64,000 nucleotides of DNA, from contig NZ_JAAMNH020000001.1 in NCBI RefSeq assembly GCF_011065935.2, forward strand, positions 455,001 through 519,000. Reading direction: 5' to 3'. The notes under the pieces were generated by a model. It was given only the letters and a program-made list of their open reading frames with translations. It made no database searches and had not been told where the DNA came from. Position numbers and translations under genes: made by a program. Below, one piece after another: positions 1 through 9,164 of this stretch. This stretch comes from Clostridium estertheticum. Its GTDB lineage: Bacteria > Bacillota > Clostridia > Clostridiales > Clostridiaceae. How positions within the stretch are numbered: the stretch's first letter is position 1; every line of letters starts with the position of its first letter.

Positions 1-58
1 TAAAAGAGAATTAAGTAGTATAAACATGACAACTACAATAAAAGAGGAGGAAGTTAAA

Positions 59-439
59 ATGAAATCTTTAATCAGATTAAGAATGAGTGCACATGATGCA
101 CATTATGGTGGAAACTTAGTGGACGGAGCAAGAATGCTTCAATTATTTGGGGATGTAGCTACAGAACTTTTAATTTTAAACGATGGCGATGAGGGGTTAT
201 TTAAAGCATATGATGCTATAGAATTCTTAGCACCGGTTTATGCAGGCGACTTTATAGAAGCTGTTGGAGAAATAGTGAGTGTAGGAAATTCTTCAAGAAA
301 AATGATTTTTGAAGCAAGAAAAGTTATAGTACCAAGACCAGAGATTAATGATTCAGCTTGCGATGTATTAGCGGAGCCAATTGTGGTTTGTAGGGCAAGC
401 GGGACTTGTGTAGTTCTAAAAGACAAACAAAGAAAATAA
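59..439 (+). CDS. kal: 3-aminobutyryl-CoA ammonia-lyase
   Basis: Hotdog-fold enzyme of about 126 residues that deaminates L-3-aminobutyryl-CoA to crotonyl-CoA in anaerobic lysine fermentation, in the cytosol. The sequence carries the MSAHDAHYGGNLVDGA segment and an FLAPVYAGD stretch typical of this small hotdog family. The ATG at 59 is chosen over an upstream in-frame ATG at 26 because an AGAGGAGG ribosome binding site lies just before it. It is followed by kce, so the cleavage product of Kce is the substrate here. The identification rests on family resemblance plus the surrounding kce, ato, kdd and kam genes. The operon promoter lies outside the window or in its first bases. Confidence 0.9.
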   Translation: MKSLIRLRMSAHDAHYGGNLVDGARMLQLFGDVATELLILNDGDEGLFKAYDAIEFLAPVYAGDFIEAVGEIVSVGNSSRKMIFEARKVIVPRPEINDSACDVLAEPIVVCRASGTCVVLKDKQRK

Positions 440-500
440 TATAAAGCATATAATGTAAACTTTTTCATCTAGTGATTTATATTTTAAAGGGGGATACCAA

Positions 501-1316
501 ATGGAAAAATTAATAATTACTGCAGCTATATGTGGAGCAGAAGTTACAAAAGAACATAATCCAAATGTGCCATACACTGTTTTGGAGATAGCAAATGAGG
601 CTGAAAAAGCATATAGAGCAGGAGCTAGCATTATTCATTTACACGTAAGACAAGATGATGGAACACCTACTCAAGATAGGGAAAGATTTAGTGCCTGCAT
701 GAAAGCAATTAAAGATAGATGTCCGGATGTAATTGTTCAACCATCAACAGGGGGAGCGGTTGGCATGAGTAATGCAGAAAGATTGCAACCTGTTGATTTA
801 AGGCCGGAAATGGCAACCTTAGATGCAGGGACTTGTAATTTTGGTGGAGATGACGTATTCGTAAACACTGAAAATACCATTAAAGAATTTGGTGAAAAGA
901 TGATTGAACTAGGAGTAAAACCAGAAATTGAAGTTTTTGATAAGGGCATGATAGATATGGCTATAAGACTTCAAAAGAAAGGTTTTATAAAAACGCCAAT
1001 GCATTTTAATTTTGTTATGGGCGTAAATGGGGGGATTTCGGCAACTCCTAGAGATTTAGTATTCATGGAGGGAAGCATACCTGCTGGAAGCACTTTCACT
1101 GTATCAGGTATTGGTAGAAGTGAATTCCAAATGGCAGCTATGGCTATTGTTATGGGCGGACATGTAAGAGTTGGATTTGAAGATAATGTGTATATTGAAA
1201 AAGGTATACCAGCTAAATCAAATGCAGAACTCGTGGAAAGAGTAGTTAGACTTGCGAAAGAGCTGGGCAGAGAAATTGCTAGTCCTAAGGAAGCAAGAGA
1301 AATATTAGGTTTATAG
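501..1316 (+). CDS. kce: 3-keto-5-aminohexanoate cleavage enzyme
   Basis: BKACE (DUF849) TIM-barrel enzyme of 271 residues. With acetyl-CoA it converts 3-keto-5-aminohexanoate to acetoacetate and 3-aminobutyryl-CoA. The zinc-binding pair is visible as HLH at residues 46-48. A Glu at 14 and a Glu near 227 in VGFEDN match the catalytic and third metal-ligand positions known from the family. Length is normal and a GGGGG ribosome binding site precedes the ATG. It sits between kal, which uses one product, and the CoA-transferase genes, which handle the acetoacetate, so pathway context and motifs agree. Confidence 0.95.
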   Translation: MEKLIITAAICGAEVTKEHNPNVPYTVLEIANEAEKAYRAGASIIHLHVRQDDGTPTQDRERFSACMKAIKDRCPDVIVQPSTGGAVGMSNAERLQPVDLRPEMATLDAGTCNFGGDDVFVNTENTIKEFGEKMIELGVKPEIEVFDKGMIDMAIRLQKKGFIKTPMHFNFVMGVNGGISATPRDLVFMEGSIPAGSTFTVSGIGRSEFQMAAMAIVMGGHVRVGFEDNVYIEKGIPAKSNAELVERVVRLAKELGREIASPKEAREILGL

Positions 1317-1359
1317 TGCATTGTTATATCCCCTAGAGGAATACAAGGAGGTATTATTA

Positions 1360-2013
1360 ATGAATAAGGTTGTATCTTTAGAACAAATTAGGCCTTTATT
1401 TAGAGATGGAATGTCAATAATGATTGGTGGTTTTTTAGCCTGTGGAACACCCCATAAGATGATTAATCTATTAATGGAATCGAATGTTAAAAATTTAACT
1501 ATAATAGCCAATGATACCAGTTTCGTAGACAAAGGTATAGGGAAACTTATAGTTAATGGTCAAGTTAAGAGGGTCGTAGCTTCTCATATAGGGACAAATG
1601 CCGAAACAGGTAGGCTTATGACAGAAGGAAAAATGGAAGTAGATCTTGTGCCACAGGGAACACTAATTGAAAGAATAAGAGCAGGTGGAGCTGGGCTTGG
1701 TGGAATACTTACACCTACAGGGGTTGGAACTATGGTGGAAGAAGGAAAACAAAAGCTAACAATAGAGGGAAAAGAATATTTATTAGAACTTCCAATTAAA
1801 GCAGATTTAGCACTTGTTTATGCAAGTGTAGTGGATGAAATTGGAAATGCAGTTTATTATGGAACAACAAGAAACTTTAATCCCATTATAGCTACAGCAG
1901 CAGAAATTGTAATAGTTGAAGCTGAAACTATTGTTAAAGTTGGAGAGCTTGATCCAAATAATATTGTTACTCCAAGTGTATTGATTGATTATATTATAGG
2001 AGTTGAGGACTAA
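1360..2013 (+). CDS. atoD: Butyryl-CoA:acetoacetate CoA-transferase, subunit A
   Basis: Alpha subunit (about 217 residues) of a class I CoA-transferase. In lysine fermenters the enzyme moves CoA from butyryl-CoA to acetoacetate, releasing butyrate. It has the glycine-rich GGFLACGTPHKMI start and the GGAGLGG(I/F) LTPTGVGT stretch typical of AtoD/CtfA proteins. The ATG at 1360 has an AAGGAGG site 9 bases upstream. An in-frame TTG at 1321 lacks one and is rejected. Its stop codon lies just before the start of the beta subunit, indicating coupled translation. The exact acyl preference is inferred from context, since acetate or acetoacetate CoA-transferases look alike. Confidence 0.9.
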   Translation: MNKVVSLEQIRPLFRDGMSIMIGGFLACGTPHKMINLLMESNVKNLTIIANDTSFVDKGIGKLIVNGQVKRVVASHIGTNAETGRLMTEGKMEVDLVPQGTLIERIRAGGAGLGGILTPTGVGTMVEEGKQKLTIEGKEYLLELPIKADLALVYASVVDEIGNAVYYGTTRNFNPIIATAAEIVIVEAETIVKVGELDPNNIVTPSVLIDYIIGVED

Positions 2014-2014
2014 T

Positions 2015-2680
2015 ATGATTACGGATAGTGTGCTTGCAAGACAAATTATTGCGAAAAGAATTGCTAAAGAATTAAAGGATGGACAACTTGTTAACCTAGG
2101 CATAGGACTTCCAACATTAGTTACAAATTATATTCCAGAAGGTATACATGTTACTTTCCAATCGGAAAATGGAATGGTTGGAATGGGAGCTGTACCAGAA
2201 AAAGGAGTAGAAAATAAAGATATAACCAATGCAGGGGGACAATATAGTACAATACTTCCCCAAGGCGCTTTTTTTGACAGTGCAATGTCTTTCACCTTAA
2301 TAAGAGGTGGACACGTTGATATGACTGTTCTTGGGGCACTAGAAGTAGACCAGGAAGGAAATTTAGCCAATTGGATTGTACCAGGCAAAATGGTTCCTGG
2401 CATGGGTGGAGCAATGGATTTAGTAGTAGGAGCTAAAGAAGTTATTGTTGCAATGCAACATACAGCGAATGGAGTTCCTAAAATATTAAAGCTATGTAAA
2501 TTACCATTAACTGCAAAAGCACAAGTTAACCTTATAGTTACGGAGCTCTGTGTAATAGAAGTTACTAAAGCAGGTTTGGTTTTAAAGGAAATATATAATC
2601 ATACAACAATAGATGAGGTTAAATCACTTACAGAAGCTGAACTCATCATATCAGAAGATCTAAAAATAATGGATATATAG
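2015..2680 (+). CDS. atoA: Butyryl-CoA:acetoacetate CoA-transferase, subunit B
   Basis: Beta subunit (221 residues) of the class I CoA-transferase. The SENG motif near residue 50 carries the glutamate that forms the enzyme-CoA thioester, and GLGLP-like NLGIGLPTLV and MGGAMDLV segments fit the family. The ATG at 2015 starts one base after the stop of subunit A and has GAGGA just upstream. An in-frame TTG at 2003 would overlap subunit A and is less likely. Together the two subunits return the acetoacetate made by Kce to acetoacetyl-CoA and free butyrate. No thiolase gene is in this operon, so acetoacetyl-CoA must be split by an enzyme encoded elsewhere. Confidence 0.9.
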   Translation: MITDSVLARQIIAKRIAKELKDGQLVNLGIGLPTLVTNYIPEGIHVTFQSENGMVGMGAVPEKGVENKDITNAGGQYSTILPQGAFFDSAMSFTLIRGGHVDMTVLGALEVDQEGNLANWIVPGKMVPGMGGAMDLVVGAKEVIVAMQHTANGVPKILKLCKLPLTAKAQVNLIVTELCVIEVTKAGLVLKEIYNHTTIDEVKSLTEAELIISEDLKIMDI

Positions 2681-2692
2681 GAGGAACTCATG

Positions 2693-3730
2693 ATGAATAA
2701 AGGATGTAAATACGGAACTCACAGAGTACTAGAACCAAAAGGAGTTCTACCACAACCAGCAACTAAAATCTCAAATGATATGAACATATTTGATAATGAA
2801 ATTTTAATTGATGTTCAAGCTTTAAATATTGATTCAGCTAGTTTTACTCAAATAGAGGAAGAGGCGGGCCATGATATTGAAAAAATAAAAGCTAAAATTA
2901 TTAAAATTGTTACGACCAGTGGAAAGATGCAAAATCCTGTAACAGGTTCAGGCGGAATGCTTATTGGAACAGTTGAAAAAATAGGTGAAGCACTAATTGG
3001 AATAACTGATCTTAAAGTTGGAGATAAAATCTCTACATTAGTTTCATTGTCTTTAACTCCACTCAGAATAGATGAAATTATAGATATTAAACCAGACATC
3101 GATAGAGTTGTAATAAAGGGAAAAGCAATTTTATTCCAAAGTGGCTTATATGCAAAACTTCCAAAAGATATGGATGAAAATTTAGCATTAGCAGCATTAG
3201 ACGTTGCAGGAGCACCAGCTCAAGTTGCTAAACTTGTTAAACCAGGTCAATCAGTTCTACTACTAGGTGCAGCAGGAAAATCAGGAATGCTTTGCAGCTA
3301 TGAAGCAGTTAAAAGAGTAGGACCAACAGGAAACGTTATAGGTCTTGTAAGAAACCAGGAAGAGAAAGCAAGACTCGAAAGATTAAATTTAAGAATGCAA
3401 ATAGTTATTGGAGATGCTAGAAATGCTATTGATGTAATGAATACTACACTAGCACATAATAATGGGCAAGAAGTTGATGTAGCAATAAACATAGTTAACG
3501 TACCAAATACTGAAATGTCAACAATACTGCCAGTAAAAGATAACGGGATAGTTTACTTCTTCTCAATGGCTACAAGCTTTACAAAAGCAGCACTTGGAGC
3601 TGAGGGTGTAGGTAAAGATGTTACTATGATTGTAGGAAATGGGTATACTAAAGGTCATGCAGAAATAACTCTTGAAGAGTTAAGAGAAAATGAAACATTA
3701 AGAAGTGTATTCGAAGAATTATACGTTTAA
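2693..3730 (+). CDS. kdd: L-erythro-3,5-diaminohexanoate dehydrogenase
   Basis: NAD(P)-linked dehydrogenase of about 345 residues that oxidatively deaminates 3,5-diaminohexanoate to 3-keto-5-aminohexanoate, the substrate of Kce. It begins with the family-typical GCKYGTHRVLEPKG segment. A Rossmann-type VLLLGAAGKSGML dinucleotide-binding loop lies near residue 185. Two adjacent ATGs are possible (2690 and 2693). The second is chosen because it is 7 bases from the GGAGGA site rather than 4. The gene lies between the CoA-transferase pair and kamA, as expected from the pathway. A 106-base gap with no obvious terminator separates it from kamA. Confidence 0.92.
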   Translation: MNKGCKYGTHRVLEPKGVLPQPATKISNDMNIFDNEILIDVQALNIDSASFTQIEEEAGHDIEKIKAKIIKIVTTSGKMQNPVTGSGGMLIGTVEKIGEALIGITDLKVGDKISTLVSLSLTPLRIDEIIDIKPDIDRVVIKGKAILFQSGLYAKLPKDMDENLALAALDVAGAPAQVAKLVKPGQSVLLLGAAGKSGMLCSYEAVKRVGPTGNVIGLVRNQEEKARLERLNLRMQIVIGDARNAIDVMNTTLAHNNGQEVDVAINIVNVPNTEMSTILPVKDNGIVYFFSMATSFTKAALGAEGVGKDVTMIVGNGYTKGHAEITLEELRENETLRSVFEELYV

Positions 3731-3836
3731 TAGTGATTTACAGAGGCAATATTAGGCTATATTACATGATCTCTAAAACATATTAACATATCAGCAACAC
3801 ATCATGAAAAAAATATTACACGATGGAGGTACTAAT

Positions 3837-5090
3837 ATGAGAGTCAATAGAAGGTTTGAATTATTTAAAGATGTAACAGATGAGCAGTGGAACGATTGGA
3901 AGTGGCAGGTTAAAAATAGAATTGAAACTGTGGAGGATCTTAAGAAATATATACCTCTAACAGCAGATGAAGAAGAAGGGGTTAAACAATGTATTCAAAC
4001 ATTAAGAATGGCTATAACCCCTTATTATTTAGCATTAATAGATCCAAGTGATCCACATGATCCAATAAGAAAGCAAGCTATACCAACTGCATTAGAATTG
4101 CATAAGGCAGATGCTGATTTATTAGACCCATTACATGAAGATGCAGATTCTCCAGTGCCAGGACTCACTCATAGATATCCAGACAGAGCATTAATATTAG
4201 TAACAGATATGTGCTCAATGTATTGTAGACATTGTACAAGAAGAAGATTCGCAGGACAAAGTGATAGTTCTATGCCAATGGAAAGAATAGATAAAGCCAT
4301 AGAGTACATCAAAAATACGGTGCAAGTTAGAGACGTTTTATTATCAGGTGGAGATGCACTGCTTATTTCAGATGAAAAATTAGAATATATAATTAAAAAA
4401 TTAAGAGAAATTCCTCACGTTGAAATAATAAGAATAGGTTCAAGAGTACCAGTAGTTCTTCCACAAAGAATTACGCTAGAACTTGTAGATATGTTAAAGA
4501 AATATCATCCAATTTGGCTTAACACTCATTTTAATCATCCAAATGAAATTACACAGGAGTCAAAACTTGCTTGCGAGAGGATGGCAAATGCAGGAATACC
4601 TCTAGGAAACCAATCAGTTCTTTTAAAAGGAGTTAATGATTGTCCACATGTAATGATGGATTTAGTACATGACCTTGTTAAAATTAGAGTTAGACCTTAC
4701 TATATCTATCAATGTGACCTTTCAATGGGACTTGAGCACTTTAGAACACCAGTATCTAAAGGAATAGAAATTATTGAAGCACTAAGAGGGCATACTTCAG
4801 GATTTTGTATACCAACATTTGTTGTTGATGCGCCAGGTGGTGGTGGAAAAATTCCAGTAATGCCAAGCTATCTTATATCTCAAAGCCCTGAAAAAGTAAT
4901 ACTTAGAAACTTTGAAGGCGTTATAACTTCTTATCAACAACCAACTAGCTATACATCAGACTGCCACTGCGACGTTTGCGAAGGATCTAAGAAGGTTCAC
5001 AAAGTAGGAGTTGCAGGACTATTAAATCATGAGGGAATGGCAATGGAACCAGTTGGACTTGAGAGAAATTTAAGAGCACATCACGAGTAA
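3837..5090 (+). CDS. kamA: L-lysine 2,3-aminomutase
   Basis: Radical SAM, PLP and zinc enzyme of 417 residues that converts L-lysine to L-beta-lysine, the first step of lysine fermentation. The [4Fe-4S] ligands are C126, C130 and C133 in CSMYCRHC. The PLP lysine lies in PGGGGK near residue 338. The C-terminal CHCDVC is the zinc-binding segment of the clostridial enzyme. From memory it aligns along its whole length with the C. subterminale enzyme (416 residues). The ATG at 3837 follows GATGGAGG, and an in-frame ATG 33 bases upstream is rejected for lack of a site. The next gene starts one base after the stop, so they are co-translated. Confidence 0.97.
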   Translation: MRVNRRFELFKDVTDEQWNDWKWQVKNRIETVEDLKKYIPLTADEEEGVKQCIQTLRMAITPYYLALIDPSDPHDPIRKQAIPTALELHKADADLLDPLHEDADSPVPGLTHRYPDRALILVTDMCSMYCRHCTRRRFAGQSDSSMPMERIDKAIEYIKNTVQVRDVLLSGGDALLISDEKLEYIIKKLREIPHVEIIRIGSRVPVVLPQRITLELVDMLKKYHPIWLNTHFNHPNEITQESKLACERMANAGIPLGNQSVLLKGVNDCPHVMMDLVHDLVKIRVRPYYIYQCDLSMGLEHFRTPVSKGIEIIEALRGHTSGFCIPTFVVDAPGGGGKIPVMPSYLISQSPEKVILRNFEGVITSYQQPTSYTSDCHCDVCEGSKKVHKVGVAGLLNHEGMAMEPVGLERNLRAHHE

Positions 5091-5091
5091 A

Positions 5092-6135
5092 ATGATACTA
5101 GAATCAAAAATGCTAAGTATTTTCCAAATGGTTCAAAAATATGACAGCATTTCTATAATAGGAATGAATAAAAATGTAGGAAAAACAACCACCTTAAATC
5201 ACATATTGAAAGAAGCCAGAGGGAAGATATCCCTCGGGCTTACCTCTATAGGAAGAGACGGAGAAGATCAGGATATAGTAACAGGAGCAGAGAAACCTAA
5301 AATTTACGTAGAGTGCGGAACTTTAATTGCTACTGCAAAACAATGCTTATTAAATAGTGATATAACTAGAGAAATACTAAAAACTACAGGGTTTCATACT
5401 CCTATGGGAGAAATAATTATATGCAGAGCTCTAAGTGACGGATATGTAGATTTGGGCGGTCCATCCGTTAATTCTTATATGACTTTAATATGTGATGAAC
5501 TTAAAAGGCTTGGAAGTGAACTTGTAATTGTGGATGGTGCCCTTAGTAGAAAAACTTTTGCTTCTCCATCAATTACTAAGGCTACAATTTTATCAACTGG
5601 AGCAGCACTATCAAAAAGTATGAGTGTGGTTATAGAAGAAACTAGTCATGCTGTTAAATTATTATCCACAGAAAATGAAGTGGATGATGAAATATTAAAG
5701 CTGGCCAGCGAAGTTTTGTGCAAAGCAAGAATAGGTATTATACGCCGCGATAATAGTATGAAAATTCTAGATGCACTTACGGCACTGGGATCTTCTAAGG
5801 AAATTGTTGAGGAAATAGACGAAAATACCTCCTATGTAGTTATCAAGGGTGTTGTTTCAGATAATCTTCTAGAAGATATTATGACCACCACAAAAATGTA
5901 TAGAGGGGTAACTTTCCTAGTTGAAGATGGAACAAAGCTATTTTTATCTAGGGATACCCTTTATAAATTTAAGGTTCAAGGTGGAATTATAAAAACAATA
6001 AATCCCATTAATATAGTTTGTGTTACAGCTAATCCAAAATCACCTTATGGGTATGAATTTGATAAGTATAAGTTTTTAGATGGACTTAGGAATAATTTGA
6101 ATATACCTGTATTTGATGTAATTGGGGGGGAGTAA
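5092..6135 (+). CDS. P-loop protein of the lysine aminomutase cluster (KamB-like)
   Basis: Uncharacterised 347-residue protein. A Walker A loop GMNKNVGKTTT lies near residues 25-35, followed by SIGRDGEDQD and, near residue 145, a hydrophobic strand ending LVIVDGALSR that could be a Walker B-like element. It has no signal peptide or membrane segment. It begins one base after kamA and has no clear Shine-Dalgarno, so translation is probably coupled. In clostridial lysine operons a protein of this kind and a MutS-like protein usually sit between kamA and kamD. A role in reactivating or loading cobalamin on the 5,6-aminomutase has been suggested for such neighbours but is inference here. Confidence 0.75.
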   Translation: MILESKMLSIFQMVQKYDSISIIGMNKNVGKTTTLNHILKEARGKISLGLTSIGRDGEDQDIVTGAEKPKIYVECGTLIATAKQCLLNSDITREILKTTGFHTPMGEIIICRALSDGYVDLGGPSVNSYMTLICDELKRLGSELVIVDGALSRKTFASPSITKATILSTGAALSKSMSVVIEETSHAVKLLSTENEVDDEILKLASEVLCKARIGIIRRDNSMKILDALTALGSSKEIVEEIDENTSYVVIKGVVSDNLLEDIMTTTKMYRGVTFLVEDGTKLFLSRDTLYKFKVQGGIIKTINPINIVCVTANPKSPYGYEFDKYKFLDGLRNNLNIPVFDVIGGE

Positions 6136-6136
6136 A

Positions 6137-7606
6137 ATGAAATTTTTAGATGTGCAGCAGAGGGAGCAAGTAGGATTTTCTTTTGTTATGGACAAACTGG
6201 GAATAACTACCTCTTATGGACTAGAAGTAAGAAAAAATATTCTTCCCTTTAAAGCTTCAGAAACAGATGAATTAAACCATGAATTAAATAGTCTAGAAAG
6301 TATAATTAATTCTATGAATTCTCATGTGGACGAGTATAACGCAATAGGAAGAATATTTTGTAAGCTAAAAGATATAAGAAATTCTATTAAAAGATGTAGT
6401 GAAAACAAAACATTAGATGAAGTTGAATTATACGAAATTAAATATTTCTCAATGTTAGTTACGCAGTTAAAAGATGTGCTAGACGAATTACATCTTAATA
6501 TAGAGGAGCTTCATCTAAACTCACTACAGGGAATTATTTATACCTTGGATCCCAAGGGTATAGGAATACCTACTTTTTATGTTTATGATGAGTACTCTAA
6601 AACTTTAAAGGACATTCGTGAAAAGAAAAAACAAAGGGAAAAGGAAATTTTCATCGCAAAAAATGATGAAGAAATAAGTCAGCTAAGGCAGCAAAGGCTA
6701 GACTTAGTTATAGAGGAAGAAGCGGAAGAACTCCGTATTAGAAAAGAGCTAACACTAGATATTTCTAAAGAAGTAAGCGCCATAATTCAGAATATAAAAG
6801 CCATAGGTAGATTAGATTTTTTAATTGCTAAAGCAAATTTATCCATAGCTTATGGTGCCATCAGGCCAAAAATTTGTAATGAAATGAACATTCACCTTGA
6901 AGAATCCTTTAGCCCTGAAATTAAAGAAATATTAGAAAGTGATAAAAAACGATTTACTCCTGTTAGTATAGATCTATTTGCAGGGACAACTATTATAACT
7001 GGTGCAAATATGGGAGGGAAAAGTGTTACTCTAAAGACTATTGTTCTGAATTTACTTCTGGGTCAAATGGGCTTTTTTGTATTTGCAAAAGAGGCACAAT
7101 TTCCAATTCTTAGTTTTATTCACTTCGTTTCAGATGATATGCAATCAGTATCCAAAGGTTTAAGTACATTTGGCGCAGAAATAATAAAGTTAAAACAAGT
7201 AGTAGAGTGTGCAAAAAGAGAAGATGGCTTTATAGCTTTAGATGAGTTTGCCAGAGGCACTAATCCAAAAGAAGGGTACTTTCTTGTGAAATCTCTTGCT
7301 AGATACTTGACTAAAATTAACTCTGTAAGCCTCATATCAACTCATTATGACGGAGTGGTTGAGGACAATATGGAGCATTATCAAGTAATGGGACTTAAAA
7401 ATGTGGATTTTGATGACTTAAAATATAAAATAAATGAGAATAGAAGTCATTCTGTTGAATTAATACAAGAACATATGGATTATAAGCTAGAGAAGGTTTC
7501 AAAAGAAAATAAGGTACCTAAAGATGCACTTAATATAGCATTATTATTAGGCCTTCAAAATGAAATAGTTGATATAGCAAAAAAAATCTATAATGAGGAG
7601 GAATAA
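6137..7606 (+). CDS. MutS-like ATPase of the lysine aminomutase cluster (KamC-like)
   Basis: 489-residue protein with the MutS core and ATPase domains but without the N-terminal mismatch-binding domain. A helical, charged segment covers about residues 150-215. The ATPase has Walker A TGANMGGKS (288-296), the DDMQSVSKGLSTF signature (333-345), Walker B FIALDEFARG (365-374) and a STHYD switch (401-405). The ATG at 6137 follows a GGGGGGGAG site. It sits between the P-loop gene and kamD, not with mismatch repair genes. This suggests an ATP-driven conformational or cofactor-exchange job on the 5,6-aminomutase rather than DNA repair. That function is inferred from gene order only. Confidence 0.8.
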   Translation: MKFLDVQQREQVGFSFVMDKLGITTSYGLEVRKNILPFKASETDELNHELNSLESIINSMNSHVDEYNAIGRIFCKLKDIRNSIKRCSENKTLDEVELYEIKYFSMLVTQLKDVLDELHLNIEELHLNSLQGIIYTLDPKGIGIPTFYVYDEYSKTLKDIREKKKQREKEIFIAKNDEEISQLRQQRLDLVIEEEAEELRIRKELTLDISKEVSAIIQNIKAIGRLDFLIAKANLSIAYGAIRPKICNEMNIHLEESFSPEIKEILESDKKRFTPVSIDLFAGTTIITGANMGGKSVTLKTIVLNLLLGQMGFFVFAKEAQFPILSFIHFVSDDMQSVSKGLSTFGAEIIKLKQVVECAKREDGFIALDEFARGTNPKEGYFLVKSLARYLTKINSVSLISTHYDGVVEDNMEHYQVMGLKNVDFDDLKYKINENRSHSVELIQEHMDYKLEKVSKENKVPKDALNIALLLGLQNEIVDIAKKIYNEEE

Positions 7607-7607
7607 T

Positions 7608-9161
7608 ATGGAAAGCAAATTAAATTTAAATTGGGCTGTGGTTGATAAAGCTAGACAATCAGCTAGAAATATAGCAAAAGATACTCAAGAATTTATTGAT
7701 ATACATACTACAGTAACAGTTGAAAGAACTGTTTGTAGACTTTTAGGCATTGATGGGGTAGATGAAGTGGGAGTACCCATTCCAAATATCGTCGTAGATA
7801 ACATTAAAAATGGCAATGGATTAGCACTTGGTGCTGCAATGTTTATAGGAAATGCTATGGTTGAAACCGGCCACACGCCGCAAGAAATTGCAGAAAAAGT
7901 AGCAAGTGGTGAAATAGATTTAACTAAACTTCCTATGCATGATGAATTTGAAATCAAAATGGCTGTAGATAAAGTAGCTAAGGCAATGGTTTCTAAAATT
8001 AGTGAAAATAGAGGCAAGAGAGAAGCATATCTTAAGAAATTCGGCGATAAAAGTGGCCCTTATCTTTATGCAATAGTTGCTACAGGTAATATTTATGAAG
8101 ATATAACCCAAGCAAGAGCAGCAGCAAAGCAAGGCGCAGATATAATTGCAGTTATAAGAACCACAGGGCAAAGCTTACTTGACTTTGTTCCCTACGGAGC
8201 TACAACCGAAGGCTTTGGAGGAACGGTTGCAACTCAAGAAAACTTCAGGCTTATGAGAGCAGCTCTTGATGAAGTAGGAGAGGAACTGGGGAGGTACATA
8301 AGACTTTGTAACTATTGCTCAGGACTATGTATGCCTGAAATAGCTGCAATGGGAGCTATAGAAAGATTAGACGTAATGCTTAATGACGCACTATACGGAA
8401 TTCTTTTTAGAGATATCAACATGCAAAGAACTATAGTTGACCAATATTTCTCAAGAATAATCAATGGATTTGCCGGAGTTATCATAAACACTGGAGAAGA
8501 TAACTATTTAACTACAGCAGATGCAGTAGAAGAAGCTCATACTGTACTTGCGTCTCAATTTATAAATGAGCAATTTGCATTAGTTGCTGGAATTCCAGAA
8601 GAACAAATGGGACTTGGCCATGCCTTTGAAATAAGCCCAGATGTTGAAAATGGATTCATATATGAACTGGCACAAGCACAAATGGCAAGAGAAATCTTCC
8701 CTAAAGCTCCACTAAAATATATGCCTCCAACTAAGTTTAAGACTGGAGATATATTTAAAGGACAAGTACAAGATGCATTATTCAACATGGTTACTATTAT
8801 GACAGGACAAAAATTACATCTTCTTGGAATGCTTACAGAAGCAATACACACTCCATTTATGGCAGATAGAGCGATATCAATAGATAATGCTCAATATATA
8901 TTTAGCACTATGAAGGATTTAGGATCAGAAATCACCTTCAAAAAAGGTGGCATAATGGAAACAAGAGTTGATGAGGTATTAAATAAAGCAGCAGATCTAA
9001 TTGGAGAAATTGAAAAAGAAGGCTTATTCAGTACGCTTCAACAAGGGAAATTTGCAGGAATTAAGAGACCTCTAACTGGTGGAAAAGGACTTGCAGGAGT
9101 TGTTCAAAAAGAAAAAGCTTATTTCAATCCATTTATAGATTTAATGCTAGGGGGGGAATAA
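7608..9161 (+). CDS. kamD: Beta-lysine/D-lysine 5,6-aminomutase, alpha subunit
   Basis: Large subunit (517 residues, normal for the family) of the adenosylcobalamin- and PLP-dependent 5,6-aminomutase, which moves the terminal amino group of beta-lysine to give 3,5-diaminohexanoate. The N-terminus LNLNWAVVDKARQSARNIA and the internal YCSGLCMPEIAAMGA segment are typical. The ATG at 7608 has GAGGAGGAA directly upstream. It is followed after three bases by the gene for the cobalamin-binding subunit, matching the known heterotetramer. Identification is by overall family resemblance and gene order. Confidence 0.95.
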   Translation: MESKLNLNWAVVDKARQSARNIAKDTQEFIDIHTTVTVERTVCRLLGIDGVDEVGVPIPNIVVDNIKNGNGLALGAAMFIGNAMVETGHTPQEIAEKVASGEIDLTKLPMHDEFEIKMAVDKVAKAMVSKISENRGKREAYLKKFGDKSGPYLYAIVATGNIYEDITQARAAAKQGADIIAVIRTTGQSLLDFVPYGATTEGFGGTVATQENFRLMRAALDEVGEELGRYIRLCNYCSGLCMPEIAAMGAIERLDVMLNDALYGILFRDINMQRTIVDQYFSRIINGFAGVIINTGEDNYLTTADAVEEAHTVLASQFINEQFALVAGIPEEQMGLGHAFEISPDVENGFIYELAQAQMAREIFPKAPLKYMPPTKFKTGDIFKGQVQDALFNMVTIMTGQKLHLLGMLTEAIHTPFMADRAISIDNAQYIFSTMKDLGSEITFKKGGIMETRVDEVLNKAADLIGEIEKEGLFSTLQQGKFAGIKRPLTGGKGLAGVVQKEKAYFNPFIDLMLGGE

Positions 9162-9164
9162 ATA

